Positions 1-12,438 of a stretch of 64,000 bases of DNA are shown here, in pieces; within the stretch, counting starts at the first letter, position 1, and each line of letters opens with the position of its first letter. The position numbers and the translations under genes were made by a program. The notes below the pieces were generated by a model that made no database searches, was not told the origin of the DNA, and saw only the letters and a program-made list of their open reading frames with translations. The DNA comes from Atrina japonica (Eukaryota; Mollusca; Bivalvia; Pterioida; Pinnidae): the NCBI GenBank assembly GCA_030159075.1, contig BROG01000447.1:1-64000 (forward strand), in the 5' to 3' direction.

Positions 1-384
1 CAGTGTGACGATATAACTGGCCTAAACTATACTGTTTTAAAATCATTCAGTTTGCTAATACAGATATACCTTATTACAATAATAATAGTCGACTATCCCT
101 ATTCTGATATTCAACCTAAAGTCTCCCAAATCCCAAATCCTTGTTCGGCTTTTATCGTAATACTTATTCGAAGATTTCTGTCTACCGCACGTCAGAATCA
201 ATATATGTAGCCTATTTACTTCATTTTGAATAACATGCTAATTTTTGTCACTAAGGAAACATGTATTACAATTAACTAACTAAAATGTGATATCTGCAAA
301 TTAATTTACAAAAAAAATGAGAAACTGTCATAATTTACAAAAGTAATGCGAAGCGGTTATACATAAACATAAAACAGAAACCCA

Positions 385-1010
385 AAGTTAGAATAGGGGG
401 CTATCATGGAATATTAGAAATCATGGACAAACTTAAACCTATAAAAACCAAAGATTGAATAAGACGCTACTGGGGGATACGAAATCATGCTCAATCATAA
501 ACCTATAGACAACCAAAGATGGAATAAGACGCCACTAAAGGGATACGAAATCTTGGACAAACATAAGCCTTTGGAAATCCAAAGGTAGGGTCGAGGGTGG
601 GGCAATATACGAAATACGAAATCGTGAAGAAACTAAACCTATGAAAATCCAAAATTTGAACAGAGGGGATATAAAGGAATTAGAAATTATGGACAAACAT
701 AATAATATGGGAATTCAAAGGTGCAATCATAAATAAATACGATTCCGTGGACAAACATAAACCAATGGAAATCCTGTGGTACACTAATGCCCTTTTGAGG
801 AATATAAAATCCTGTAAAAAATTCCAAAAGCAAAATAGGACACTGTAAAGTAATACGAAGTCCAGGAGAGACATAAACCTATGGAAATCCATAGATGGAA
901 TATGGGGCTATAAAGGAATTAGAAATGGTGGACAAATATAAACCTATGAAATAGTGGAGTTAAAATGTAAAAGGTGTAGAGGAAAATACGGGACAATTGA
1001 AATCCAGTGT
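385..1010. repeat. Degenerate minisatellite, ~64 bp period
   Basis: About nine diverged units each contain a version of 'ggacaaacataaacctatgg' followed by 'aaatccaaag', a G-rich stretch and 'ggaatacgaaat'. Anchor copies fall near 424, 488, 553, 628, 692, 750, 868 and 930, so spacing is about 58-75 bp. Single fragments of similar sequence occur near 4115, 32785 and 49650. No coding potential is apparent. The flanks 1-384 and 1011-1920 show nothing I can identify. Confidence 0.7.
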
Positions 1011-1954
1011 CGGAAGAAGGGGAATAATATTAACACATTTGGAAGTCCAGAGAACTATATACAAACACGATAAATACTGGAAAACACAGTCCTATGGAAA
1101 ACTATGATATTGTAATATATTTTCAATAGAAGATTAAATAAAATCAAAATGTATAGATGAGCAAGTAATCTTATGATCATATTGAGGTTTAGATGGCCTG
1201 GATTCTAAACATTGATAAATTAACAGAGAAAAGGCTAGCATTGTAACGTAAAACGAATAATTTGAGGGATCAATTTGTCCTTTAAAAATCATTCAATAAG
1301 TTACTTTAACTGCAACTCTGAAGGAAGTATGACATCTAAAGATTATACAGACGACGACATGAGCACGCCCTTACTTTGTTGTGACGACTGAAAGTCAGAC
1401 GTTTTGATGTTTCATTGATTTAACAATTAACAAAATACCCACTACAGTTTATATCACTTTTAGATTGTATGTTTCCTCTACTCACTATAAAATGTCATAA
1501 TTTCAGTTAGGTAATCTGTGCATTTGCCAGCAAAATGACTAAATTTAAATTTAATTAGTACAATTTTGGAAGATATCTATTCTATTAAATGGCAAGAAAA
1601 AAAGACCAAGACTGACGACCAACTAAAAACTATTCGTAAATTATTTTTTTCGAAACATCACACCGCGTGCATAAGATTATCTACAAAAAATATTTGAATC
1701 CCTTCATTAAATGACTGACCTCTGTTGTCATTTGGCAATAACTTCTCATTACATCTACAACTTTTTGACAATTATCCAAATTACCAGACAAATTAAATGT
1801 TTAAATATAACTCAAAGTTCAAAATGGGACAAAACGTTGATCACAAATACTGAAACTGCAAAGAACATTTACGTAACAGCTATAAAATTTGCAAATTTAC
1901 AACTGCATATATCACGTGATTATTCATGATGCCCCGATATACTGGTTCAGTATA

Positions 1955-2480
1955 TACACATTTCGTCTACATTTATTCCACATTCCCTCTATATTTAAGA
2001 CTACATACATTCTACATTTCGTCTATATTTAAGACTACATACATTCTACATTTCGTCTATATTTAAGACTACAAATATTCAACATTTCGTCTATATTAAC
2101 GACTGCATATATTCCACAATGCGTGTACATTTACGACTTCATATATCACGTGGATAATGTTGATGCCCCGATAGGCTGCTTTAGTCTCTCCACATTTCGT
2201 CTACATTTACTACATATATCACGTGATTAATCACGATGTCCCGATATACTGGTTCTGTCTCTCCACATTTCGTCTACATTTACTACATATATCACGTGAT
2301 TAATCACGATGTCCCGATATACTGGTTCTGTCTCTCCACATTTCGTCTACATTTACTACATATATCACGTGATTAATCACGATGTCCCGATATACTGGTT
2401 CTGTCTCTCCACATTTCGTCTATATTTACAACTACATATATCACGTGATTAATCATGATGTCCCGATACTTCCACAACTA
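1955..2480. repeat. Tandem array: ~35 bp units grading into 73 bp units
   Basis: The first part (1955-2110) repeats 'acatttcgtctatattta' every ~35 bp. From about 2150 the unit grows to 73 bp, with near-identical copies whose 'acgtgattaatcacg' core starts at 2221, 2294 and 2367 and a more diverged copy at 2443. The core holds two overlapping palindromes, ATCACGTGAT and TGATTAATCA. A single related copy occurs at 1910-1940. Confidence 0.85.
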
Positions 2481-4843
2481 AATGCATTATATTCCCACAA
2501 TTACAGTCTATATAATAACCGTGTTTGCGTAACTATGTTTCATTATCGAACATGTTGAATTATTTGTTCGATATTTGTTGATGTATTGTCTATAACGACT
2601 GTGACTACGAGAATTATCTCCCTTTGAATTAAGATAACGGATTATCTCAACATATGTCAAGGGTTCCGGAAAATTTCATTCGTCCAAAACAAACTGGCAG
2701 TTAGTTTGGACTGTTTTCAAGCTATATTGAGTGACTCGCTCTAATTCCCAACTTTCAAAGAAACACAATATTGTGTTGAGGCAACCACAGCTTGCTGAAA
2801 TGGCCTGGCCGCCTAGCCATTTTACATTAAATATATTGAAATTTTAACACCAAACCTACAAAAGCTCGTTGATTAACACATAGAGTTATATGTTTATGGA
2901 GGTTTTACTTACAATAAAACAGATCAGGAGTTTGTATTATTTTTAACTAGATCGATTGATGTACAATAATTAAAACAGATACACAAGCATACATGTACAT
3001 TTGTATAGTTTTGTACTTCAATTTGTTGTGTGTGATCAATACATAAAGCAAAAATATACATACAGGCTATCTGTATTGATTCTGATTTAGTACCGTTCGA
3101 ATGGCATGCCATTCTCCCATGACACATAATCCCACTTCTGGCTATCCAATGGTCTGTATTCATTATATTTGTAATTCGTTATATGAACTTATGTATTGGT
3201 AACGTATTGGTTTGGATGATGCTTTACACCATATCGTATTGCTGCGTCAAAATGACTGAACTTGGTCTCCTGCTTTTTAGAATTTCCTTAACTGGCAAAC
3301 ATAAATATCACATCTATTCTTGTAATACATTATTCCCACAGGGGTTATATCTTATTTAGATGAACAATAGAGTCAAAATAAATTTTTGTGTGACATTTAA
3401 ACATGGAAACTTCTAATCGTTTAAAATCAATTATCCTTATTTAAATTTACTGATCAGAAGGCAGTGATGCATATATACTGTAATGTTTGGATAAGCTATC
3501 AAATATTGTCCAATCAAAATAAATTGTACCCTCCACTTTATTAGAAATGATTTTGATTTCCTGGTCATATATCTTTATTACCGTTATGACTCGATGTTTT
3601 TGATAACCCTGTTTATTAGACAGAAGAAAATCATTCCCCCCTCCGAGTTCAATATATCCTGGTTCCACTTTATTTCTTTATACATCTGATGCTTAGGTTC
3701 TTATAACATCAGTGGACATTCACCCATGTATACTTCATCACATGGGGTAAAATCTCATCAATTACAGTATATAAGTTAATACAATAAGACACGATTTCAG
3801 TCTAGATCTAGACTTATTCAGATTATTCAGATTAGATCACGTTTGTAGACGAGGAAGTGGTATATCTAGGTTACAAGCCAAATATACTCATATGTGTGAT
3901 ATCCAAAACCATGCATCAGAAGAACTATATAATTATTGTTATGTGTATATTAGTCTTGTGACATCAAATATCATGTGAATTCTAAAACAGGATTGGTAAT
4001 TTTCTGATACTTTATTTTCGCCAGGAAGAATAATATATAATCAATATATAATATAAGATACCAAATTATAAATCTTTAAAATGTCCAGGATGCATATATC
4101 TGGTGACATTGGGCAAACATGGACCCATGGAAATATAGTAGAATGATTAGATGCCAACATTCCCCGTTAGAGGTAACTTTTAAAAGTGACAGTAGCTAAG
4201 ATTTTCACTATTTTTTGAAAAAGACAAAAAGTTGCTAAAACGAAAGATAGATTGAAAATCACATCAATACCGATGCCATGTTTACATAAATCATATAAGT
4301 GTTAATAATCCCTAAAAGATGACCGGTACTATGACGACTAATATAATTAATTATGCATCGTGTATAGCACATGTTTTCCGACACAGCTTGTGAAATGACC
4401 CAGATATGTGGTGGGGTTACTTCGCAGGCGTAACAGGTCTTTTAATTCATCCCAGCGATCGAATTCATCTTTAATATTATTCTAATCTTGTCATAATTGG
4501 CTGACCAGTTTTGTATTTCTCTTCCATGCAGAATCCGTAAGGGAATCGCAATTGATCTTCATGTAGAGACCATTTACACAGCCAATTTGTCGTGTTCTAA
4601 TGGACTTGAGTTTCGATTATCAATTGGTACTGCTTCATTTTTACTTGTAAACGAATGACGGTTTGTACTGGGCGGTCTTACAATTAATATCTGTCTACCG
4701 AACGATAATTCATTTTGAGTGTATAAAAGTAAATATCTTTTAAATAAAAATGAACATATTTTTATTTGTAATATTCTGTTTAAGTCTACAAATCGGTAAT
4801 TTAAATAAAATCTTGTGTTTGAATAAAAATCATAGCTATTATT
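2481..4843. other. No recognised gene or full repeat
   Basis: Apart from the weak ORF at 3447-3668, I see only a dispersed fragment near 4098-4190, related to the 64 bp array, and one near 4581-4625 resembling the 72 bp array at 17.5 kb. The rest is AT-rich with no identifiable content. Confidence 0.4.
3447..3668 (-). CDS. Possible unidentified exon or ORF fragment (73 codons)
   Basis: This minus-strand frame is open for 73 codons and ends in TAA. It reads as a mixed hydrophilic peptide with no low-complexity bias, including YIELGGGNDF near the start and EGTIYFDWTIFDSL later, and its codons look less AT-driven than the surroundings. The first codon is GTG, with an in-frame TAA four codons upstream, so if real it would need to be an exon entered by splicing; 'aaccag' just inside the frame could be an acceptor. 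I recognise no family. It may equally be a chance ORF or a transposon remnant. Confidence 0.2.
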   Translation of the reverse strand: MEPGYIELGGGNDFLLSNKQGYQKHRVITVIKIYDQEIKIISNKVEGTIYFDWTIFDSLSKHYSIYASLPSDQ

Positions 4844-4992
4844 CATAGGCGTCGGAACCGGGGGGGCCTTTTTTTTGCAAAGATAGACATAGGTGTTAAA
4901 AATTTGGGCTTAGCCCCCAGACATTTCTGGCGTGTGTATGTGTTTTAAGTTGGTTTAGCCCCACCACTTTCAATTTGCTTCCGACGCTGATG
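4844..4992. mobile_element. Short inverted-repeat element (AGGCGTCGGAA type)
   Basis: The block begins CATAGGCGTCGGAACC and ends GCTTCCGACGCTGATG, so its termini are imperfect inverted repeats of about 15 bp around AGCGTCGGAA. Inside are a G run next to the left end, 'gggcttagcccccag' and 'ttggtttagccccaccac'. A second copy in opposite orientation lies at 63507-63669. The size (about 150 bp) and lack of coding capacity fit a MITE-like non-autonomous element. Confidence 0.7.
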
Positions 4993-5058
4993 CTATTAGT
5001 TTAATAGTTTTGTCCTTCGTTATATCAAAAGCAAATTTAACGCGATCTGAAAACTAAA

Positions 5059-5346
5059 GAGCCGAGTTTTCTCAATCGGTAGCCCGCCGCGCTCGACTCT
5101 TAATCGTGAGGTCGTGAGTTCGATTCCAACCGGCGGCAGGTCGGTTTCCCGTCCTTCGGATGAGACAGTAAAAACTGAGGTCTCGTGTCACAGAAGGTGT
5201 CGGCACGTTAAAGAACCCTCACTGCTCAATGGCCGTAAGTGCCGAGGATAGGCCATATTGAAACCTTCACCCACATTTGGTGACGTTTCCATATGAGTAA
5301 AAGATTCTTGAGTGGGACGGTAAACAACAATAAACAAAAAAAAAAG
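5059..5346 (+). mobile_element. SINE family A, tRNA-Lys-like head, full length
   Basis: The 5' end is a tRNA-like head with an A-box-like 'tctcaatcggtagc', the anticodon-arm sequence 'gactcttaatc' typical of tRNA-Lys(CUU), and the B box 'gagttcgattcc'. A conserved body follows ('ccttcggatgagacagtaaaaactgaggt', here split by my reading, then 'ttaaagaaccctcactgctc'). The tail is 'gattcttgagtgggacg', 'taaacaacaataaac' and an A-rich end. Copies or parts lie at 14261, 14648 and 47271. It is non-coding and would be mobilised by a LINE. Confidence 0.88.
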
Positions 5347-6508
5347 AAAAGAAAAAAGAAAGAAAACTTCAAAAATTGACTCATGATAAATATATGATAA
5401 ATATAAAATACAAACAATTACCATATACTCATAAAATATGTAGCGGGCATTATGAAAAGTATTAATCTAATCTAATAGGGGTCATATCATAGTGAATTAA
5501 ATTTTCCTCCGAGCAGAGGTAAAATATTTCCATCCAGATCGGTTGACGGTTGTTATACTTTACAACAGTTTTCCATGAGTGATAACTCTTTCACTTAAAG
5601 TTTATCTGATATCAAAATAAGTTACAATTATTATTCCATATATCTTCTATCACGTATCCCGCCACGGCAACCTCTTTATGGCCCGTCTGGTATCTCCATC
5701 ATATACATTTTTGTGGTCATTTGAGCTTATTATGGTGTACTATATAGGGGAATATATGGTCAGTTGGCTGAGGTCAGCTGTAAAATCTGATGAAAAAGTA
5801 ACAGCTGTAACACTTTAAATCTTCATAATGGTCCAGCAATTATTGTGGCAGAGAAACGATAATCCCCTTCTTTTAGTACGGGATTCTGAGGTAATGAATT
5901 AATGAATAATAAATACATTTCATGGTTAGATCACATTGTGCATTCAGATTTATCATCTTATAGTTCCAATGAATAATGTCAAGACTTTTGTGTTGCGAAA
6001 CATTTACGGTAGAAATTGGGAATATGATTACCATAGGCACATTACTAAAGTAAAACACACGCGCGCGCGATCCATTTTATTTAAGGTTTATATCAGAATG
6101 CTCCATTTTGAACGAATTTTGACTGTAGTTGGGTAGGTTTACTTTCGGTTTGATATTTCCTTTTTTTAAAACGTGAAAATGTTTTCTAATCCGATTGTTT
6201 TCATTCAACAGACGTTTATGAATTTAACAATACCTACATAAACAATGTAAGGAGCCGGTCATTTCCTCTGCAAGAAACATAGTATGATTGGAACTTGCCA
6301 AATAGTTTGAAACCCACTGAAGCTAAGTTACTAACTAAGGAAATGGAGAACATTATAAAATCAACTGTAATATGGATTCCAGGTGGTACAAAAGTGCAGG
6401 GCAATACATTGCACATATTAAAGCAATAGTAAAATATAAATACCTAAGCTGTAATGATAACTCCGTGTGGCAATAATGAATTGCTTGAAATAGTAGATAA
6501 AAATGGGC
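5347..6508. other. No recognised feature
   Basis: AT-rich sequence. The only local oddity is a short 'cacacgcgcgcgcg' run near 6055-6070. No coding frame or repeat is convincing. Confidence 0.4.
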
Positions 6509-6775
6509 CCTAGAAATCAGTCGCAATAGAAAGTTATCACCCCCTGTTTTCCGGTCGCACAAGTCGTGTGCCTCTAGACATCAAACGTAATAGAATATTT
6601 GATACTCCGTGTTGACCAGTGACGCCTGTCGTGTGCGTCTAGAAATCAGCAGGAATGGAAGAGTTAATATCCCCTGTTGCCCGGACACACCAGTCGTTTG
6701 TCTCTATAGAAATCAGCCGTAATGGTAGAGTTATCATTTTCTGTTAACCAGTCACACTAGTTATGTACTCCTAGT
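6509..6775. repeat. Degenerate tandem repeat, ~66 bp x 4
   Basis: Four units start with 'agaaatcag..gtaatgg' near 6512, 6576, 6641 and 6708, followed by 'gttatcaccccctgtt', 'ccggtcacac' and 'gtcgtgtgcctct'. Divergence between units is considerable. Confidence 0.75.
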
Positions 6776-7734
6776 CAATTTAAGAACAAATGAAGGGCAA
6801 ATTGATTCAGCTTTAATCATAAATTTATATAGTGTTCCACATCAATAAAGATATAACGGATGCAACATTTGCAGAGAGTTTCCATCGCACCTTGCAAGGC
6901 TCCAACAGAAAGGGAAACATCGAAAACTGACGAATACTAATCGTATGATGTTAGTTGACATTTCGCAAACTGACGTTACAATGACGTCGGTTGTCTAGAC
7001 TTAGTATTACTATCTGGTATGCTAAGTGTATGTTAAAATACTAGTATACTTCTATACTGATTTTGACCAAAGATTACATTCCTATTGTTTGGTGTACATT
7101 TGACGGCGGAACTACAGAGAACGAAACTGGTCGACAGGAGATGCTTAACTCCTCCTAACACCTGACTCCACACCTGGGTTTTCTAAAGGTCCGTGTGTCA
7201 CTATTATTGTATTTAGTCTTATGGGCTCCTTAGTGTTACACTTTAGTATCTGCGGTTATAGATTAAGTCAAGGATTCTGGGAAAAAAATACAGTGGAAAA
7301 AAACCCAGAAAATTAGTGTTAAAACAAGAATAAAATATGCTGTGAAGCATCAGCGCGCAATCAGGACTTTCCTTACGCCTTTTTTTTCCTTCAGCATATA
7401 TTCTATGACCCAAGGAAATGGAACCTAATGCTATTTCTCAAGAGAGCATGAATTAATAATCAGACCGGTGAAAAGCAACTCAGACTTCTTCACATACATA
7501 TTGAAGTCTGCTAGGTCTGCATCTGCCTACTTTACTAAAACATCTATCGACGAAAAACATTGAATATTTATAGGATAAACTTGCTGTGGAATAACCTTTA
7601 GTAGTCATTAATAAATTAGACAATGAAGAACGTACAGCAGTAATGAGATACATGAGTAGGATATAACCTATATTAGTAATGGAATGTGAAACTACATATT
7701 ACAGAAACTATCGTTATAATGTAGAGATGATCTA

Positions 7735-8210
7735 ACCATTGAAGTGAGGTCAGAGGGTACGGAGGAGATAACACATGTCCACGTGACGATGTTGCACATT
7801 ATGTTGAAATCAATTTACAGTACTTATATGATGACGTTGCGTTGAAATCGACGTACAGTAGTTACGTTATAAAGTGGCGATGTATATTAGTTATGTCGTA
7901 GAGTTTAAAACGGATATATTACTCATAGACTGATTTGGAAACACATTTAGATTATTTTTTACCTTTTTTGATACTACTTGCTGTTTTAGAACTCGTCATA
8001 TATTTAAAATTCGACCGATGAAGTATAATTGACAGAATTTTTTATCATTTTCTATCATTTGTTTTGGCTATGTTTCTTTTTGAGGAATTGTAACGTTGGT
8101 ATTATGTGTATAACACGTACAGTAAGTATGTGATGAAGTTGCGTTGATGTACAGTAGTAATGTGATAGCGTAGCCTTGAAATACATGTACTGTAGCTATA
8201 ACGCTGCAGT
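7735..8210. repeat. Highly degenerate short tandem repeat (GTACAGTAGTTACG-like)
   Basis: The motif 'gttgaaatcgacgtacagtagttacgt' recurs in diverged form at ~7780-7880 and ~8110-8205. Similar text ('ccgtagttatat', 'gtagtcacgtagcac') continues at ~8640-8930, beyond the SINE at 8215. The period is irregular, about 45-60 bp, so boundaries are approximate. Confidence 0.4.
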
Positions 8211-8214
8211 AAAC

Positions 8215-8490
8215 GGACAGAGTAGCTCATTTGGTGGAGTGCCAAACCTTCAAAATGAAGGTCCTTAGTTCGATCCCCGATCGTGTCAGATTTTTCAGAG
8301 CTGAATTTTCATCTCCTGTCCACACAGTTCTATGTCTAGATGGAGGGTAAATGCTCTTGTGCCACTCAATAAGGGCACCAACACACACACTATGTATATC
8401 CGCCTGCCTCACAGGGACGAGTGACGAGATTTTAAGTAGTCCCGCTGCTCGTTGAATCAAGTCAAAGCAAGGAAGCAACGATAATATGTG
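8215..8490 (+). mobile_element. tRNA-derived SINE, third type
   Basis: The head reads as a tRNA relic: 'gagtagctcatttggtggag' (A-box-like), a CAAAATG anticodon arm and 'cttagttcgatcccc' (B box) up to 8288. A ~200 bp body follows that is unlike SINE families A and B here. It interrupts a degenerate tandem repeat. It is not a functional tRNA: the acceptor arm does not pair well and no 3' structure follows. Confidence 0.65.
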
Positions 8491-8529
8491 GTACAATTGT
8501 TAAACCAGTCTCAGCACATATAATTTATA

Positions 8530-8960
8530 ATAGCTAAGACATAAAGCAGCTATCAACAAATGACATAATATAGTGTAAGTAATAACTTCGGAAATTTTGA
8601 GCTAACATAGAAAGAGACAATATGTCGTTACGAAACATAAGCGGAAGCTAATAGAAATCAGATAATCTTTAGTCACGTGCAAACATAGCACACAAATGAT
8701 CTACCGTAGTTATATAAATGTTACTAGATGATATATAGTTACGAGATAACGCAGTCGTGAGATAATCTATTTCACTTCATATTTTATGTAAGTGAGATAC
8801 TCATCAGTTGTAAGATGGCAAATGGACAGACAATCCGTAGTCACGTAGCACAGATACCAAATACTGTAGCTGTGAACTTCCTAACGTGTGGTATCAGATA
8901 TATAATGTGGTAAGGCATTTCTGAAAGGTTATAGCGTAGATTCATGGTAATGTAAGAGTG
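8530..8960. repeat. Continuation of degenerate GTAGTCACGTAGCA-like repeat
   Basis: Diverged motifs such as 'cgtagttatataaatg', 'tagttacgagataacgcag' and 'tccgtagtcacgtagcac' resemble those at 7735-8210. The SINE at 8215-8490 therefore probably inserted in a pre-existing old array. Support is by eye only. Confidence 0.35.
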
Positions 8961-9803
8961 GTTTGATAACGATAGTGCTTATTTAAGTTTCCAGTGACGA
9001 AAGTGTAGTGATTATTTAAGCTTCCAATAACGAAAGCACGGTTTTTAGCTCCAATTACAAGACTGATTATTTGAGCTGCCCAAAACACAGAGTGTCTATT
9101 GAGCAGTTTGTGCGGTGCATAATTCAACTCTGGTAGTAAAAATAAACATTAGTCAAATATACAAAATGATTAAAATCAACCCATCTTCTGTGTATATATT
9201 TCCTTTTAAACAAAATATGCAGAACCTTTTCAAAATCAAGAAGTATTGTATACCGACTGATTTCTGTATAATCTATGATGTTCGACTGAAAGCATGATAG
9301 AGGGTTTTTTTTCAAGATAAAAAAACATAGTGATTTGGATCACGAACAGACTCATATGTCTCTAACATTCATATAATTTCTGATTTCTCCCTACATTTGT
9401 GCAAAAACTATCAAATGATCTTGAGATGCCAAAGTGTCTGAGTTGAGTGTTTGCGTTGCGTCGGTGCTCTGTAGGTACATTATTATACAAAGCAAAAACA
9501 TATTTTCATAGAGTAGATGCATTTAACAGATCGATGAAGGGAACACGCCAGTTAACAATATATCAGAAGATAGACGAAAATCGGAGAGGACAGGGTCACA
9601 TTTTGACCACATGTTTGACCAATTTTGAACGGATTTGTATATGTATCCTGAATATATTTACTTTTGTAGATCTATCTATTAAATCTAAATATCATACATC
9701 TATAACCGTAATATTTCTACTCTACGTCTAAGATGTTGACCTTGGACTTTGCGAAGACAGTCAGGACATCTAATCGAACATGCCTTCTTTGAATTTTGAA
9801 ATA

Positions 9804-10036
9804 CGTTTTACGCCACACTCAACTATATTTCAGTTATATGGCGGTGGCCAGTTTTTAATGGTAGCGTAGAGAACGCGGTTACCGCAAAGAGATCACCGGC
9901 TTTCCGCAAGTAAACTGGCAAATTTTATCACAAAAGTCAGCTTAGGTTCCAGCTGGGCTCGAACATGCTCTGACCAGAAGTGAATGACATCGTGGTATAA
10001 AGAGCGATGCTCTAACCACACGACCACAGAGGCCCC
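9804..10036 (-). mobile_element. SINE family B, near full length
   Basis: Read on the minus strand, the element starts with a tRNA-like head, 'ggcctctgtggtcgtgtgg' then 'ttagagcatcgctct', and a B-box-like 'tgttcgagcccagc'. The body contains 'gtcagtttacttgcgg', 'accgcgttct' and 'aaaaactggccaccgcc', and the end is 'gagtgtggcgtaaaacg'. Related copies: 17185, 19021, 21429 (fragment), 26850 (plus strand), 51549, 54139 and 56395 (head only). Confidence 0.85.
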
Positions 10037-11532
10037 ATCTTCTTTAAACTGAGGCCCAAGTTTAAATTATTTTTAGAAAAGTAACTGTCTTCTATTTGCA
10101 AAAGAACAGGCACTACCTTTTATGAACTCTAATATATGACCAGCTACCGGAAGTCGATCCCAGGACATTTCGATGGATAGGCAACCAGTCTATTCTCCCG
10201 AGTCTTTGTGTATGGTACAACGGTTTATGTGTAAATTTCTTACTTATAGATTGTAATTGTAATAAGATATAGAGATACATCGTAGCTATCGAGACCTCAC
10301 TGAGAGAATCGGTAAATATCACGTACTGTGATAAGAATTAAATGAACCATATACACAAATGCAGTGGTGCCGACCATTGTAATTAGTGACCAATTATCAT
10401 ACGACATAAATATTGGAATTATAAACTCAAGCCTAATGACAATCTTTTACATAATGAGTATATCTAATTACTTGCAAATGACTAAAAGAAAAAGCTAATT
10501 ATATAGATTATTCGGAAAGGTACTCCATATTAGTAATGGAATGAGTGAAGCAGTTATACCAGCAAAGAAACAATCCATACACCATTTGAATGGCCAATAC
10601 ACATGCAATGTAAAAGCAGTTGAAATTAATTACTTTTATCAGCGATATATAAAGCCCATGTGAAATGGATGCGTGAATATCTTATTCAGTAATTAACCGA
10701 TTTTTTGGAGACCATCACAAAATCACTTAAATTTCTCCCAGCTACACGAATTATTCTATAATTGTATCGAATATATTTACACAGAGTCGGCGTTCGATCG
10801 CGCCTTGTTTGGCCAATCGATAGTCGTTATTATGTGAGGTATTGATACGATAATTCTTTATTAAAGTACGAGTGTATATGTTTTGATTTAGTTTGTGTAT
10901 TGTCGGCAATTCTCCACCTATATTCTACAGTTAACAATTCATGGATATATATCGTTAAAGTTTGTTATGTATTGGTTAAATACAGTCAGGGGTTTCTGAA
11001 CCATACAGGTCATACCAATGAAACAGAATTTTAAGGGGAGCCACATTTTTAATTCTATAAACTGTTAAGTAAACAGTTCGCTGTATAAATAGCAGGAAAA
11101 GAATTCAAAATATGTCCGTTTCCAATTTAGTGTGTATCACGTGACAGAACAGTGTCAAGAATTGTGTGAAATTTTGCAAGCTGATAATAATAACTATAAT
11201 GTCCATAATCTGCAGACATGATCAAATGTTAATGTCCGATTGGCGACTTATTATTTAAAAGTAAAAAAGCAATAAGGTAAAAAGACATCAAATAGTGTAT
11301 TTTAAAGGAAAATCTTTATTTCCAATCCTCAAAAGCTAAGATAGTCATCTCTAACAAACACTTGTTACTCTTAGATTAATACACTGAAGTTAATTTTTGG
11401 CCCACTTTCTACATCTATCTTAAATTCGATCTCAACTGATTAAGTCATTTGTTTTGGTGCTTTCTGCCAAACTATAACTATGGTATTATGTTTCATAATA
11501 TCATATTTGACAATTACGTAAAAGTTTCTTAT

Positions 11533-11533
<1 letters not shown>
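10037..11533. other. No recognised feature
   Basis: AT-rich sequence without a convincing ORF, RNA gene or tandem repeat. Confidence 0.4.
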
Positions 11534-11625
<92 letters not shown>

Positions 11626-11657
11626 AGAGAGTGTATGTGTGTGTGTGTGTGTGTGTG
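11534..11657. repeat. Compound microsatellite (CA)n(TA)n(GT)n
   Basis: About 23 CA units run into about 15 TA units and then GT repeats interrupted by 'gagagagtgtat'. The CA and GT ends are complementary across the TA centre, so the tract can fold into a long hairpin. ORFs over it are low-complexity artefacts. Confidence 0.97.
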
Positions 11658-12118
11658 CTAACGTCTCTAGAATGCCTTTCCCACTTCGCATACGATTGTC
11701 TGATGTGTTATAAGAACACGTGATGATTACGTGTTGTTTAGTTCAATTTACTTAATTAAAACTGGCTTTGGATGACTGTGGAGTGATGGCAATATATACA
11801 ATAACCATTAAAACATGTCACAATTATATCCTCTTTTGATTTCTGCTTGTAACAATATTTACTGTGCATTATTCTCTTGTGAATCTTAATTAGCACCTGG
11901 CGGAAGTTCTATCATCATTTTCATGTTTCTGTAGAAATTAATACTACATGTGTTAAGAGTCAAAACTTTTATCATAAACAAGTCTAATTTTTACAACACT
12001 TACTGTTCTATCTTTAATGAATACGTCCATTTAAGTTGTAGAGGAATCGGCATTCCTCTTACAATATCCGTTATACAAACATATGCCTAAGGAGTTTTAC
12101 ATGTAATTTATGATTTAA

Positions 12119-12159
12119 AAAATCATCATCATCATCATAATCATCATCATCATCACCAT
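12119..12159. repeat. (ATC)n microsatellite
   Basis: An imperfect run of ATC triplets with one 'ataatc' interruption, about 300 bp downstream of the junctophilin exon donor in transcription direction, so probably intronic. Confidence 0.9.
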
Positions 12160-12438
12160 GATAATGACGTCTGAATTACGAAATTGTGTTATAAATACTC
12201 AATATAAATCGCGTAGTCAACAAACGAAACACTTCGAACACACTTATGACCTTTCTGTTGCTTTGACCCAAAGTTATGTAGCATGAGTATCAAATCGGTA
12301 ATCGATAAGTGATATGATTAACTTGGATTTGCGTGCGTTAAATATTACGATGAAAGTTGAAATATTGCTAGCGATGACTCTGTCGCTCTAGCAATTATCA
12401 TTTTTAAATACTAGTTACAAACAGTATCATTGTCTTAC

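Noticed and set aside
2150..2480. CACGTG motifs as regulatory E-boxes
   Set aside because: They are part of a 73 bp tandem unit with no gene next to it, so a regulatory role is not supported.
5059..5135. Functional tRNA-Lys gene
   Set aside because: The tRNA-like part is followed by the SINE body and tail and has mismatched stems. The same holds for the heads at 8215, 14261 and 47520.
11440..11691. ORFs rich in HT, YI, CV or RE dipeptides at 11.4, 15.3, 18.8-19.4, 30.5 and 32.1 kb
   Set aside because: They are translations of dinucleotide or tetranucleotide microsatellites.
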